Shown: in pieces, positions 51,577 through 61,810 of the stretch
Position numbering within the stretch: the stretch's first letter is position 1
Layout of the letters: the number at the start of each line of letters is the position of its first letter
Assembly: GCF_023101085.1 (NCBI RefSeq)
Contig: NZ_CP064703.1
Span: 4,464,001 to 4,528,000, forward strand
Reading direction: 5' to 3'
DNA from: Bradyrhizobium sp. 170
GTDB lineage: Bacteria > Pseudomonadota > Alphaproteobacteria > Rhizobiales > Xanthobacteraceae
Length of the DNA stretch: 64,000 nt
Translations under genes and position numbers: made by a program
Notes under the pieces: generated by a model
The model's input: the letters and a program-made list of their open reading frames with translations, nothing else
What the model was told of the DNA's origin: nothing
The model's database searches: none

Positions 51577-53064
51577 GTGACCCAGCGAATTGCAGCTGCT
51601 GCGATCGAAGGTTGGCCTGCGCTCATTCCGGGCGGCAAGCGGCTGGCGCGATCGCTTGCGGTGCTTGGCCTCGTCGCCAGCTCGGCGGGCTGCATCCTGA
51701 CCAAGGATCTTCCAGACCCCGCGCTCGACATACCCGAAGGCTACAAGGCGGCGCGGCCTTCGAAGGCTGCGGATGCGCCGCCGACGCTCGACTGGTGGCG
51801 CGGTTTTCGTTCGCGCGAGCTGACGGGGCTGATGGAGGAAGCACAGACCGTCAATCTGGACATTGCGGCGGCCACCGCGCGGTTCAGGCAGGCCGATGCA
51901 CAGGCGCGGATCGCCGGCGCGGCGCTGCTGCCTACTCTCAGCGGCAGCGGCTCGGAGAGCTATTCCCGGACCTCCGGATCGAGCGCCAGCGGCCTGAGCA
52001 TTGGCGGCCGTGAGGTGGTCAACTATTCGGCCTCGCTGAGCGCCAGTTACGAGCTGGACTTCTGGGGCAAGAACCGCGACGCCGCGCAGGCCGCGGAAGA
52101 GACCGCGGTCGCCAACCGCTTCGATCGCGACGTCGTCGCGCTGACAACGCTGACGACGGTCGCGAACGCCTATTTCCAGGTGCTGACGGCGCAGGGCCGG
52201 ATCAGGACCGCGCAGCGAAACATCGCCAGCGCCGAGCGCATCCTCAACGCCATCAAGGAGCGCTTCAAAGCCGGCACCGGCACCGACCTCGACGTCGCGC
52301 AACAGGAGAGCGTGGTCGCCAACCAGCGCGCGCTGGTGCCGCCGCTGCGGCAAACGCTCGACCAGAACATCAATGCGCTGGCGACCCTGGTGTCACGGCC
52401 GCCGGAAGCCGTGCGCGTGACCGGCGGTTCGCTCAACCAGATCGCTTCGCCGCGCGTCACACCCGGCCTGCCATCGGAACTGCTGACGCAGCGTCCCGAT
52501 ATCCGCCGCCAGGAAGCCCAGCTTGCCTCCGCGACCGCCAATGTCGGCAACGCCCGCGCGCAGTTTTTCCCGAGCATTCAACTGACCGGGCAGGGCGGCT
52601 ATCAGAGCTCGGCGCTGACGTCGCTGTTTCAGCCGCACGCCGCGTTCTTCAGCATGGTCGGCAGCCTGACCCAGCCGATCTTCGACGGCGGCCGGATCCT
52701 CGGCAATTTCGAGTTCACCAAGGCGCGGCAGGACGAACTGCTGCAGACCTACCGCAAAACCGTGGTGCAGGCGTTTGCCGATGTCGACAATGCGTTGATG
52801 TCGATCCGCCAGACCACCGAGCGGCTGCGGCTGCAGCGCGAGGTGGTGGCGGCATCGCGGCGGGCCTTCGAATTGTCCGAACAGCAGTTGCGGGCCGGAA
52901 CCGCCGATATCGTAACTGTGCTAAATACACAGCAGACGTTATTCCAGGCTGAAGATTTGCTGTGGCAGGCCCAACTGGCCCGGCTGCTCGCGGTCGTCAG
53001 CCTCTATCAGGCGCTGGGGGGCGGCTGGGAGCCCAGGATGGAAAGGCCGGTCGATGCTCTTTAA
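51577..53064 (+). CDS. Outer-membrane efflux lipoprotein (NodT family)
   Basis: 495 residues from GTG 51577, 15 bases after GGAG. Lipoprotein signal with lipobox ASSAGC, then two OEP repeats with the usual long helices and strands (ASLSASYELDFWGKNRDAAQ; PIFDGGRILGNFEFTKARQD). It is the TolC-like exit duct of an RND tripartite pump, anchored by lipid. It overlaps the membrane fusion protein gene by 11 bases, so the four genes 51577-60762 form one operon. Confidence 0.92.
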   Translation: MTQRIAAAAIEGWPALIPGGKRLARSLAVLGLVASSAGCILTKDLPDPALDIPEGYKAARPSKAADAPPTLDWWRGFRSRELTGLMEEAQTVNLDIAAATARFRQADAQARIAGAALLPTLSGSGSESYSRTSGSSASGLSIGGREVVNYSASLSASYELDFWGKNRDAAQAAEETAVANRFDRDVVALTTLTTVANAYFQVLTAQGRIRTAQRNIASAERILNAIKERFKAGTGTDLDVAQQESVVANQRALVPPLRQTLDQNINALATLVSRPPEAVRVTGGSLNQIASPRVTPGLPSELLTQRPDIRRQEAQLASATANVGNARAQFFPSIQLTGQGGYQSSALTSLFQPHAAFFSMVGSLTQPIFDGGRILGNFEFTKARQDELLQTYRKTVVQAFADVDNALMSIRQTTERLRLQREVVAASRRAFELSEQQLRAGTADIVTVLNTQQTLFQAEDLLWQAQLARLLAVVSLYQALGGGWEPRMERPVDAL

Positions 53065-54460
53065 GCCGGAAGATGACAAACCGAGGACGGCGGGCAAGCG
53101 CGTCGCGCGCGGCATTGGCCGGCGGATGGTGTCGCTGACGATTACGCTATTGATCCTCGGCGGGCTCGGCTATCTCGGCTGGTACGCCTTTCAGCAGAAG
53201 CCGGCCGGCCGTGGCGGCCCCGGCGCGCGCCCCGACCTCCCGGTGCCGGTGCTGGCGGCGACACCGCGCACGCAGGATGTGCCTGTGTACCTCGATGCCG
53301 TGGGCTCGGTTCGCGCGTTGAACAACGTTATCGTGCGCGCTCAGGTCGACGGCAAGCTGATCAAGGTGAATTTTGTCGAGGGCCAGGACGTCAAGCAGGG
53401 TGACGTGCTGGCCGAGATCGACCCCGTGATCTACCAGGCGCAGTACGATCAGGCGGTGGCGAAGAAGGCGCAGGATGAGGCGCTGCTCGCCAACCAGAAG
53501 CTCGATCTGGCGCGCTATCAGCAACTCGCCGCGTCGAATGCCGGCTCCAAGCAGCAGGCCGATACGCAGCGCGCCGTGGTCGCCCAGCAGGAAGCGCTGG
53601 TGCAGGCCGACCAGGCCGCGATCGACAATGCGCGCGCGATGCTCGGCTACACGAAGGTCATCGCGCCGCTGACAGGGCGCGTCGGCCTGCGCCAGGTCGA
53701 CCAGGGCAACATCATCCGTGCGGCTGATGTAACCGGCCTCGTCATCATCACCCAGTTGCAGCCGATCGCGGTGCAGTTCAGCCTGCCTCAGCAGCAGATC
53801 GTGCGGGTCAACGCCGCCGCCGGCAAGGGCGTGCTGGCGGTGGACGTGTTCGGCAATGACGGCGTCACCGTCGTCGATACGGGTACGCTCAAGGGCATCG
53901 ACAACCAGGTCGATCCGACCACGGGCACGCTGAAGCTGAAGGCCGAATTTCCGAACGCCAAGTTCCAGCTCTGGCCCGGACAGTTCGTCAATGTGCGGTT
54001 GAAGGTCGAAACGCTGGAGAAGGCGATCGTGGTGCCGGCGTCGGCGGTGCAGCGCGGCCCCGTCGGGACGTTCAGCTATGTGATCGGCCCCGACAATGTC
54101 GCGACCGCCAAGCCGGTCGTGGTGACGCAGCAGAACGAAAACGACGCCGTCATCGCCAGCGGCCTTTCCACCTCCGACCGCGTCGTGACGACAGGCTTTG
54201 CCAATCTATCCGACGGCGCCAGGGTCCTGATCGGCACCGACGATCGGGCGCCGACCGCCGACCTCGCGCCGCGCAAGCGCAGCCGCAGCCCTGATGCCAA
54301 GGGAGATGGCAAGGGAGATGGCAAGGTAGATGCCAAGGGCGGTCAGGGCAAGGATGGCGAACACCGCGGCAAGCGCGAGCGCGGCGAGGGCGATCAGAAG
54401 GGACAAACCGGCCCGGCACCAGCCGAGCCATCGGGCGGCGCTGCGAAGTCGCGGCCATGA
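53054..54460 (+). CDS. RND efflux periplasmic adaptor (MdtA-like)
   Basis: 468 residues. N-terminal membrane anchor (about residues 23-45), then the lipoyl-hairpin architecture: DAVGSVRALNNVIVRAQVDG, QGDVLAEIDPVIYQAQYDQA, and the second half LTGRVGLRQVDQGNIIRAAD. The last 75 residues are an unusual Lys/Gly/Asp-rich tail (repeats of GDGKGDGK type), beyond the normal end. It links the inner-membrane pump to the outer-membrane duct. 47 bases precede the first RND gene. Confidence 0.92.
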   Translation: MLFKPEDDKPRTAGKRVARGIGRRMVSLTITLLILGGLGYLGWYAFQQKPAGRGGPGARPDLPVPVLAATPRTQDVPVYLDAVGSVRALNNVIVRAQVDGKLIKVNFVEGQDVKQGDVLAEIDPVIYQAQYDQAVAKKAQDEALLANQKLDLARYQQLAASNAGSKQQADTQRAVVAQQEALVQADQAAIDNARAMLGYTKVIAPLTGRVGLRQVDQGNIIRAADVTGLVIITQLQPIAVQFSLPQQQIVRVNAAAGKGVLAVDVFGNDGVTVVDTGTLKGIDNQVDPTTGTLKLKAEFPNAKFQLWPGQFVNVRLKVETLEKAIVVPASAVQRGPVGTFSYVIGPDNVATAKPVVVTQQNENDAVIASGLSTSDRVVTTGFANLSDGARVLIGTDDRAPTADLAPRKRSRSPDAKGDGKGDGKVDAKGGQGKDGEHRGKRERGEGDQKGQTGPAPAEPSGGAAKSRP

Positions 54461-54507
54461 TCGACACGCCGCACGCCTGAAATGAATTCGCAAGTGAGGA
54501 CGCAACC

Positions 54508-57500
54508 ATGAGCGTCTCCGAACCGTTCATCCGCCGGCCGATCGCGACCTCGTTGTTGGGGATCGCGCTGATGATCGGCGGTGCGCTCGGCTATTGGGCG
54601 CTGCCGGTATCGGCGCTGCCGCAGGTCGATTTTCCGACCGTGCAGGTGACGACGCAACTGCCGGGCGCGAGCCCTGACGTGATCGCATCCCTGATCACGG
54701 CGCCGCTGGAGCGCCAGCTCGGACAGATTCCGTCGCTGTCGTCGATGCAGTCGACCTCCTCGTTCGGCGTCAGCCAGATCTCGCTGCAGTTCGACCTCAA
54801 CCGCGACATCGATGGCGCCACCCAGGACGTGCAGGCCGCGATCAACGCTGCCGCCGGGATCCTGCCAAGAAACCTGCCTTATCCGCCGACCTATGCCAAG
54901 GTGAACCCGGCCGATGCCCCGGTCCTGACGCTGGCGCTGACGTCGGACACGATTTCGCTGCGCGCGATGAGCGATATCGCCGATACGATTTTGGGCCAGC
55001 GGCTCAGCCAGATTTCCGGCGTCGGGCGCGTTGCAATCCTCGGCGGGCTCAAGCCCGCGGTGCGGGTGCAGGCCGATCTGGCGCGGCTCGCCGCCTACGG
55101 CATCTCGATGGAGGATTTGCGCAACGCCATCGCGGGCGCCAACGTGTCGGGGCCGAAGGGATCGCTCGACGGCGCGCAGCAGGCCTACACCATCGCCGCC
55201 AACGACCAGATCGCGGCGGCGGAAGCCTACAAGCCGATCATCATCGCCTATCGTAACGGTTCGCCGGTCACGATCGGCGACGTCGCCATCATCATCGATG
55301 GACTGGAGAACGATCGCACCGGCGGCTGGTATCAGGGCACGCCGGCCGTGATCATCGACATCCAGCGGCAACCCGGCGCCAACGTGATCGAGGTTGTCCG
55401 GCAGATCCGCGCGGAAATTCCCAAGGTGCAGCGCGCGATCCCGGCCGGCGTCAACCTGACCATCGTCTCCGACCGCACCGTCACCATTCGTGCCTCGGTG
55501 CGCGACGTCCAGTTCACGCTGATCCTTTCCGTGGTGCTGGTGACGCTGGTGGTGCTGCTGTTCCTGCGGTCGCTGCGCGCGACGCTGATTGCGGGTGTGG
55601 CGTTGCCGCTGTCGCTGATCACGAGCTTCGGCATCATGTATTTTTCGGGCTTCAGCCTCGACAATCTGTCGCTGATGGCGCTGACGATCGGCACCGGCTT
55701 CGTGGTCGACGACGCCATCGTGATGATCGAGAACATCGTCCGCCACATGGAAAACGGCGAGTCCGTGATGGAGGCGTCGTTGAAGGGCGCCAGCGAAATC
55801 GGCTTCACCGTGATCTCGCTGACGGTGTCGCTGATCGCGGTTTTCATCCCGCTTCTGTTCATGTCCGGACTGGTCGGACGCATGTTCCGCGAATTTGCGC
55901 TCACGCTGACGATCGCGGTCGTGACCTCGGCGATCGTATCGCTGACGCTGACGCCGATGATGTGTTCGCGGCTGTTGAAGCATGTCGGGGAGGAGATGAC
56001 GGTCCCGGGGCTTGCCGCCGTCAGCCGCTTCATCGACCGCATGGTCGCGTTCTACCATCGGACGCTGCTGTGGGTGCTGCAGCGCCAGCGCGCGACCCTT
56101 GTCGTGACGTTCGCCACCATCGCCGCGACCCTCGTGATGTATGTGATCGCGCCAAAGGGCTTTTTGCCGCTGCAGGACACCGCGTCGATCACGGCGGTGA
56201 CCGAGGCCGGTCCCGACGTTTCCTTTGCGGAGATGCAAAGCCGGCAGATGACGGCGGCGGCCGCGATCCAGGCCGATCCGGATGTGGTCGGCGTGGTCTC
56301 CGTGATTGGCGCAGGCTCGGTCAACCCGACTACCAATGTCGGGCGCCTGGTGATGACGCTGCGGCCGCGCGGCGAACGGCACGATGACGTTTCCGTCGTG
56401 GTCAACCGGCTCAAGCAACGCACCGCGTCGATCCCCGGCATGACCATCTATTTCCAGCCGGTGCAGGACGTGCAGATCTCGACCCAGTCGAGCCGCTCGC
56501 AGTACCAGTACACGCTGACCGGCACCGACGCGGCGCAGGTCTCGCTGTGGTCGCAGAAGCTGATCGCCGAAATGCGCCGCGACCCGCTGTTCCGCGACGT
56601 CTCCTCGGAAGCGCAGGAAGGCGGTCTGCGCGCCGCGCTCGATATCAATCGGCAGCGTGCCGGCCAGCTCGGCGTCAGCATCCAGGCGGTCAACGACACC
56701 CTCAACGACGCCTTCGCGCAGCGGCAGATTTCGACCATCTACGGCCAGGCCAACCAGTATCGCGTGGTGCTGGAGGCGATGCCGATGTACCAGCGCGATC
56801 CGTCGATCCTGTCGAAGCTCTATCTCCCGGGGGCCGCGAGTACGACCGCAGGCGCGCCCGGCGCCCAAGTGCCGCTGTCGGCGGTAGCGACGCTGACCCG
56901 CACCACCGCGCCGCTGGCGATTTCGCATCTCGCGCAGTTTCCGGCCGTCTCGCTCAGCTTCAACCTCGCGCCCGGCGAGGCGCTCGGCGACGCCGTCGAG
57001 GCGGTCAAGAAAATTGAGACCAGTATCGGCATGCCCGGCAGTATCGTCGGCGTCTACGCAGGCGATGCGGCCGAGTTCTCCAAATCGCTGGCCGGCCAGC
57101 CTTGGCTCATTCTGGCGGCGATCGTCACCATCTACATCGTGCTGGGCGTGCTCTACGAGAGCTACATCCACCCGATCACCATTCTCTCGACGCTGCCGTC
57201 CGCAGGCGTCGGCGCCATTCTGGCGCTGATGCTGTTCGGGCAGGACCTGTCGGTGATCGGCCTGATCGGCATCATTCTATTGATGGGCATCGTCAAGAAG
57301 AACGCGATCATGATGATCGATTTCGCGCTGGAGGCGGAGCGGCATCAGGGCATGTCGCCTAATGAAGCCATCGTGCAAGCCTGCCTGTTGCGGTTCCGCC
57401 CGATCATGATGACGACGCTGGCGGCGTTGTTCGGCGCGCTGCCGCTGGCGATCGAAAGCGGCACCGGCGCCGAGCTACGGTTTCCGCTCGGCATTTCCAT

Positions 57501-57657
57501 CATCGGCGGCCTGCTGCTGAGCCAGGTGCTGACGCTCTACACGACGCCGGTGATCTATCTGGCGCTCGACCGGCTCAATCGCAAAATCGAGAAGGCGGTG
57601 CCGGACCCAGGGCCACCCGGGCCGACGGTTGCCGGCGCGACCGAGGGGATGCAATAG
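54508..57657 (+). CDS. RND efflux pump subunit, MdtB-like
   Basis: 1049 residues, 12 membrane helices in the RND pattern. N-terminus MSVSEPFIRRPIATSLLGIA; the fourth helix holds TGFVVDDAIVMIEN with the paired acidic residues of the proton relay. C-terminal RFRPIMMTTLAALFGALPLA is typical of the MdtB/MdtC branch. With the following gene it should form the heterotrimeric drug/proton antiporter. Confidence 0.94.
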   Translation: MSVSEPFIRRPIATSLLGIALMIGGALGYWALPVSALPQVDFPTVQVTTQLPGASPDVIASLITAPLERQLGQIPSLSSMQSTSSFGVSQISLQFDLNRDIDGATQDVQAAINAAAGILPRNLPYPPTYAKVNPADAPVLTLALTSDTISLRAMSDIADTILGQRLSQISGVGRVAILGGLKPAVRVQADLARLAAYGISMEDLRNAIAGANVSGPKGSLDGAQQAYTIAANDQIAAAEAYKPIIIAYRNGSPVTIGDVAIIIDGLENDRTGGWYQGTPAVIIDIQRQPGANVIEVVRQIRAEIPKVQRAIPAGVNLTIVSDRTVTIRASVRDVQFTLILSVVLVTLVVLLFLRSLRATLIAGVALPLSLITSFGIMYFSGFSLDNLSLMALTIGTGFVVDDAIVMIENIVRHMENGESVMEASLKGASEIGFTVISLTVSLIAVFIPLLFMSGLVGRMFREFALTLTIAVVTSAIVSLTLTPMMCSRLLKHVGEEMTVPGLAAVSRFIDRMVAFYHRTLLWVLQRQRATLVVTFATIAATLVMYVIAPKGFLPLQDTASITAVTEAGPDVSFAEMQSRQMTAAAAIQADPDVVGVVSVIGAGSVNPTTNVGRLVMTLRPRGERHDDVSVVVNRLKQRTASIPGMTIYFQPVQDVQISTQSSRSQYQYTLTGTDAAQVSLWSQKLIAEMRRDPLFRDVSSEAQEGGLRAALDINRQRAGQLGVSIQAVNDTLNDAFAQRQISTIYGQANQYRVVLEAMPMYQRDPSILSKLYLPGAASTTAGAPGAQVPLSAVATLTRTTAPLAISHLAQFPAVSLSFNLAPGEALGDAVEAVKKIETSIGMPGSIVGVYAGDAAEFSKSLAGQPWLILAAIVTIYIVLGVLYESYIHPITILSTLPSAGVGAILALMLFGQDLSVIGLIGIILLMGIVKKNAIMMIDFALEAERHQGMSPNEAIVQACLLRFRPIMMTTLAALFGALPLAIESGTGAELRFPLGISIIGGLLLSQVLTLYTTPVIYLALDRLNRKIEKAVPDPGPPGPTVAGATEGMQ

Positions 57658-60600
57658 ATGGCATCGATCTCGGAGCCCTTCATTCGCCGGCCGGTGGGCA
57701 CCACGCTGCTGGCGATCGGGCTCTTTCTGGTCGGCATCGTCGCCTATGTCTTCCTGCCGGTCTCGTCGGTGCCCAACGTCGAATTTCCGATGATCCGGGT
57801 CTCGGCGACGCGTCCGGGCGCGGACCCTTCCGTGATGGCGGCCACCGTGGCAGCACCCTTGGAGCGCCGGCTCGGCCAGATTGCCGGCATTGAGCAGATC
57901 ACCTCGACCAGTTCGCTCGGTACCACCAGCATCCAGCTGCAGTTTGCGATCGGCCGCGACATCGACCGCGCCGCGCGCGACGTCCAGGCGGCGATCAATG
58001 CGTCGCTGGCGGACTTGCCGAGCGACCTGCCGTCGCTGCCGCGATTCCGTAAAGCCAATCCGGCGGCTGCCCCGGTGTTCGTGCTGGCGCTGACGTCGAA
58101 GACCCTGACGACCAGCGCGATGTATGATGTCGCCGATACCGTGATCGCGCAGCGCATCTCGCAGGTGCCGGGCGTCGGCGAGGTCAACGTCACCGGCGCC
58201 GACCAGCCGGCGGTGCGGATCGCGCTCAACCCGGTGGCGCTGTCGAATGCAGGTATCGCGACCGACGACGTGCGGCTGGCCATTATCAACGCCAATCCGC
58301 TGGGGCCGGTCGGCATCTTCAACGGCGGCCGCCAGAGCGAGACGATTTCGACCAACAAGCAGATGCGCACCGCGGCCGAATTCCGCGACATCATCATCAA
58401 GAGCTCGGGGAGCAATTTCGTCCGCCTGGCCGATGTCGCCGACGTCGAAGATTCCGTCCGCAACAGCCGCTCGATTGCCTGGTTCAACAAGCAACCCGCG
58501 GTCCTGATCCAGATCACCAAGCAGGGCGACGCCAACGTGATCGACACCGTCAACCGGGTGAGGGCACTGCTCCCGGAACTGAAGCAGTGGCTTCCGGGCG
58601 GGGTGGAGATTTCAACGCTGGTCGACCGCACCGGCACCATCCGCGCCAGCGTGCTCGACATGCAGTACACGCTGCTGGCGACCGCCTTCCTGGTGATGGT
58701 GGTGGTGTTCGTCTTCCTGCGGCGGCTGACGCCGACGATCGCGGCCGGCGTCTCGGTGCCGCTGGCGCTGGCCGGCACCTGCGCCGGGATGTGGCTTGCC
58801 GGGTTCTCGATCGACAATCTCTCGCTGATGGCGCTGGCGATCTCGGTCGGCTTCGTCGTCGACGACGCCATCGTCATGATCGAGAACATGTACCGCAACC
58901 TCGAACAGGGCATGGCGCCGTACCCGGCGGCGCTGGAGGGCGCCAAACAGATCGGCTTTACGGTGCTCTCGATCAGCCTATCCTTGATTGCAGCCTTTAC
59001 GCCGCTGATCTTCATGGACGGGATCGTCGGCCGGCTGTTGCGCGAATTCTCGCTGACGCTGACCTTTGCCATCGTGGTGTCGACCGTGGTCTCGCTCACG
59101 GTCACGCCGATGATCTGTGCGCACTACATCAAGGAGGCGACGTCGGACCATGCGACCTGGTTCGACCGCCTGGTCGAGGGCACGCTGTCGCGCATCATTT
59201 CTTTCTACACCTGGACGCTGCGGGCGGTGCTGGGGTTCCCGTTCCTGACCCTGCTCGTGTTCTTTGCCACCATCGCGCTGACGGTCGTGCTCTATATCAA
59301 GACGCCGAAGGGCTATTTCCCAACCGACGACAGCGGGTTCGTGATCGGCGCGACACGCGCATCCCCCGACACCTCGTTCCAGGCGATGCTCGGGCTGCAG
59401 CAGCAACTGGCCGACATCGTGATGGCCGATCCGGCGGTCGCCGGCGTCGGCTCTTCGCTCGGCGGCACCGCCGGTCCGGGCGGTGGCGGCTCCAACCGCG
59501 GCACCATGTTCATCAGCCTGAAGCCGCCCGAGGAGCGGGCGGGCCTGTCGACCGCGCAGGTGATCGATCGCCTGCGGAGGAATCTCTACCGGGTGGCCGG
59601 CATCCGCCTGTTCATGTTCGCGGCACAGGACATCCGTACCGGCGGACGGCAAAGCGATTCCGACTATCAATATACGCTGTCGAGCACCAACCTCGACCTG
59701 CTGCAGAAATGGGCGCCGCTGGTCGCCAAGCGTATGGAGACGGTGGAGGGCATCACCGACATTTCCAGCGACCGCGATCCCGGCGGGCTGCAATTGTCGC
59801 TGGTGATCGATCGCAAGACCGCGTCAAGCCTCGGCGTTCGCGTCCAGGACATCGACAATGCCCTGAACAACGCGTTCGCGCAGCGGCAGATCTCGATCAT
59901 CTATACCCAGCGCAACCAGTACATGGTGGTGCTGGAAATCGACCCGAAATTCCAGAGCGATCCCTCAAATCTGGAGCGCATCTTCGTAGCCGGCGCCAAC
60001 GACGCCCAGGTACCGCTTTCGGCCGTGGTGCGCTACCAGCGCGGCCTGTCGCCGCTCGCGGTGTATCACTCGCAATCGTTCCCCTCGACGACGGTCTCGT
60101 TCAATCTGCTGCCCGACGTGCCGCTGGAGGTCGCGACCACGAACATCCAGCGCGCCGTCGAGGAACTGCACATGCCGGAAGGCATCCGCGGCAGTTTTGA
60201 CGGCAATGCCGGTGATTTCAACAAGACCAGCGGGCGGCAGCCGCTTCTGATCCTCGGCGCATTGGTGGCGATGTATATCGTGCTCGGCGTGCTCTATGAG
60301 AGCCTGGCGCATCCGATCACGATCATCTCGACATTGCCGTCCGCAGGGCTCGGCGCGCTGCTGGCGCTGCAGGTGACGAATACGCCGCTGACGGTGATCG
60401 CCTTCGTCGGCATCATCCTGTTGATCGGCATCGTCAAGAAGAACGGCATCATGATGGTCGATTTCGCGCTCGATGCCGAACGCAACCGCGGCCTGTCGTC
60501 GGCGGACGCGATCTTCGAGGCGTGCCGCGCCCGCTTCCGGCCGATCCTGATGACGACGCTGGCCGCCTTGTTTGCCGGCATTCCCCTGGTCATTGCCACC

Positions 60601-60762
60601 GGCCCCGGCACCGAGCTGCGCCGGCCGCTCGGCATCACCATCATCGGCGGATTGTTCGTTTCGCAGATCCTGACGCTGTACACGACGCCGGTGATCTACC
60701 TCCTGATCGACCGGCTGCGGCAGCGATCCCGGCCGGCCGCGGTCGCCGCGCCCGCCGAATAG
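57658..60762 (+). CDS. RND efflux pump subunit, MdtC-like
   Basis: 1034 residues starting directly after the MdtB-like stop. It shows the same design (EPFIRRPVGTTLLAIGLFLV; SVGFVVDDAIVMIENMYRNL; RFRPILMTTLAALFAGIPLV). Two different RND proteins in tandem is the hallmark of MdtBC-type heteromeric pumps, for which bile salts, novobiocin and metal stress are known substrates in E. coli; the substrate here is unknown. Confidence 0.94.
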   Translation: MASISEPFIRRPVGTTLLAIGLFLVGIVAYVFLPVSSVPNVEFPMIRVSATRPGADPSVMAATVAAPLERRLGQIAGIEQITSTSSLGTTSIQLQFAIGRDIDRAARDVQAAINASLADLPSDLPSLPRFRKANPAAAPVFVLALTSKTLTTSAMYDVADTVIAQRISQVPGVGEVNVTGADQPAVRIALNPVALSNAGIATDDVRLAIINANPLGPVGIFNGGRQSETISTNKQMRTAAEFRDIIIKSSGSNFVRLADVADVEDSVRNSRSIAWFNKQPAVLIQITKQGDANVIDTVNRVRALLPELKQWLPGGVEISTLVDRTGTIRASVLDMQYTLLATAFLVMVVVFVFLRRLTPTIAAGVSVPLALAGTCAGMWLAGFSIDNLSLMALAISVGFVVDDAIVMIENMYRNLEQGMAPYPAALEGAKQIGFTVLSISLSLIAAFTPLIFMDGIVGRLLREFSLTLTFAIVVSTVVSLTVTPMICAHYIKEATSDHATWFDRLVEGTLSRIISFYTWTLRAVLGFPFLTLLVFFATIALTVVLYIKTPKGYFPTDDSGFVIGATRASPDTSFQAMLGLQQQLADIVMADPAVAGVGSSLGGTAGPGGGGSNRGTMFISLKPPEERAGLSTAQVIDRLRRNLYRVAGIRLFMFAAQDIRTGGRQSDSDYQYTLSSTNLDLLQKWAPLVAKRMETVEGITDISSDRDPGGLQLSLVIDRKTASSLGVRVQDIDNALNNAFAQRQISIIYTQRNQYMVVLEIDPKFQSDPSNLERIFVAGANDAQVPLSAVVRYQRGLSPLAVYHSQSFPSTTVSFNLLPDVPLEVATTNIQRAVEELHMPEGIRGSFDGNAGDFNKTSGRQPLLILGALVAMYIVLGVLYESLAHPITIISTLPSAGLGALLALQVTNTPLTVIAFVGIILLIGIVKKNGIMMVDFALDAERNRGLSSADAIFEACRARFRPILMTTLAALFAGIPLVIATGPGTELRRPLGITIIGGLFVSQILTLYTTPVIYLLIDRLRQRSRPAAVAAPAE

Positions 60763-60796
60763 TTGAATTAATGGCCACGAAGCGTATAGCGGGCGG

Positions 60797-61603
60797 ATGT
60801 CAGAACAAGCCAATCCCAAGTCCGGTGTGCCCAAGTCCGGTGTGCCCAAGTCCGGTGTGCCCAAGTCCGGCGTCCCCAAGTCCGGCGTCCCCAAGTCCGG
60901 AGCCGCCGTGGAGGTGGTGCCGGACTGCCCGCATTGCGGCAAGCCGCTGCCGCTCTGCATCTGCGACAGCGTCACGCCGATCGAAAGCAGGACCTCGCTG
61001 CTGATCCTGCAGCACCCGCAGGAGCAGGACAGGGCGCTCGGCACCGCGCGGCTGACGGCGATGCATTTCAAGGATGCGGTCGTCAAAATCGGCCTGTCCT
61101 GGCCAAGCCTCTCCAAGGCGCTGGGACGGAAGGTCCACGATCCCTCGTGCTGGGCGGTGCTTTATCTCGGTTCGGCCAAGGTCGCCGATCTCGATACCGA
61201 TGCCGAGATCGTCGCGATCAACCGCAAGGGCGAGGTCGAGCCGCACCAGCGCGCGATCCTCTCCGACATCGAAGGCATCGTGCTGCTCGACGGAACCTGG
61301 AGCCAGGCCAAGGCGCTGTGGTGGCGCAACGCGTGGATGCTGAAGTGCCAGCGGGTGATCCTCGGTCCCAAGCGACCGTCGCGTTACGGCAAGCTCCGCA
61401 AGGAGCCGCGCGGCGACGGTCTTTCCACCCTCGAGGCCGCCGGCCTGCTGCTGGCGGGGCTCGAAAAGCGGCCGGATATCGCCGAGACACTCAACGCCAG
61501 CTTCGATCGAATGCTGGCGCGGTATCGGGAAGTGCAGGCCGAAATGCCGGCGCTCGCGCCGAAGCCGAAGAAGAAGGACTATCGGCGGCGCAAGCGGGGC
61601 TGA
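60797..61603 (+). CDS. DTW-domain tRNA-uridine aminocarboxypropyltransferase
   Basis: 268 residues. The core has the DTW signature DGTWSQAK (Asp-Thr-Trp in the family, here D-G-T-W), four cysteines C44, C47, C54 and C56 that probably bind zinc, and TARLTAMHFKDAVVKIG. DTW proteins (TapT/TuaA) add aminocarboxypropyl to uridine in tRNA using SAM. The first 36 residues are an unusual PKSGV tandem repeat. It lies just downstream of the efflux operon, 34 bases away, and may have its own promoter. Confidence 0.85.
   Translation: MSEQANPKSGVPKSGVPKSGVPKSGVPKSGVPKSGAAVEVVPDCPHCGKPLPLCICDSVTPIESRTSLLILQHPQEQDRALGTARLTAMHFKDAVVKIGLSWPSLSKALGRKVHDPSCWAVLYLGSAKVADLDTDAEIVAINRKGEVEPHQRAILSDIEGIVLLDGTWSQAKALWWRNAWMLKCQRVILGPKRPSRYGKLRKEPRGDGLSTLEAAGLLLAGLEKRPDIAETLNASFDRMLARYREVQAEMPALAPKPKKKDYRRRKRG
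60815..60901 (+). repeat. 15-bp tandem repeat in the DTW gene (five full units plus one partial)
   Basis: Units of CCCAAGTCCGGTGTG (first three copies, 60815-60859), then CCCAAGTCCGGCGTC (two copies, 60860-60889), and a partial unit to 60901. Each encodes P-K-S-G-V. The two sequence versions in a block show expansion followed by a point change. The unit length keeps the reading frame, so copy number can vary without breaking the protein. Confidence 0.95.
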
Positions 61604-61810
61604 CTTCCGACCGTTCAACCAGAGGGCTGCCGACGCGGTGCGTGTGTCTCGCTGGGTGTGCAGTGTTGCACCGTTACCCGCCTGGTTCCAATGTCTGGAT
61701 CAAGACATAGGTAATCCTAGTTTGCCCGGAAACGGCTGTGGACAATGGTGACAGCGCTCTTGACGGTGATAAATTCCTTACCCTCCGCGTAACAATTTGG
61801 AGCTTAGTCG

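Noticed and set aside
54394..57171. 925-codon open frame on the minus strand, antisense to the MdtB-like pump gene
   Set aside because: His/Arg/Asp/Gly-rich composition without motifs; it is the antisense shadow of a well-supported gene in G+C-rich DNA.
58587..60200. 537-codon frame inside the MdtC-like gene
   Set aside because: Arg/Gly/Asp-rich out-of-frame reading of a conserved RND gene, without a start context.
60815..60901. Tandem repeat considered as a CRISPR array
   Set aside because: Units are contiguous without spacers, are only 15 bases long and lie in frame inside a gene.
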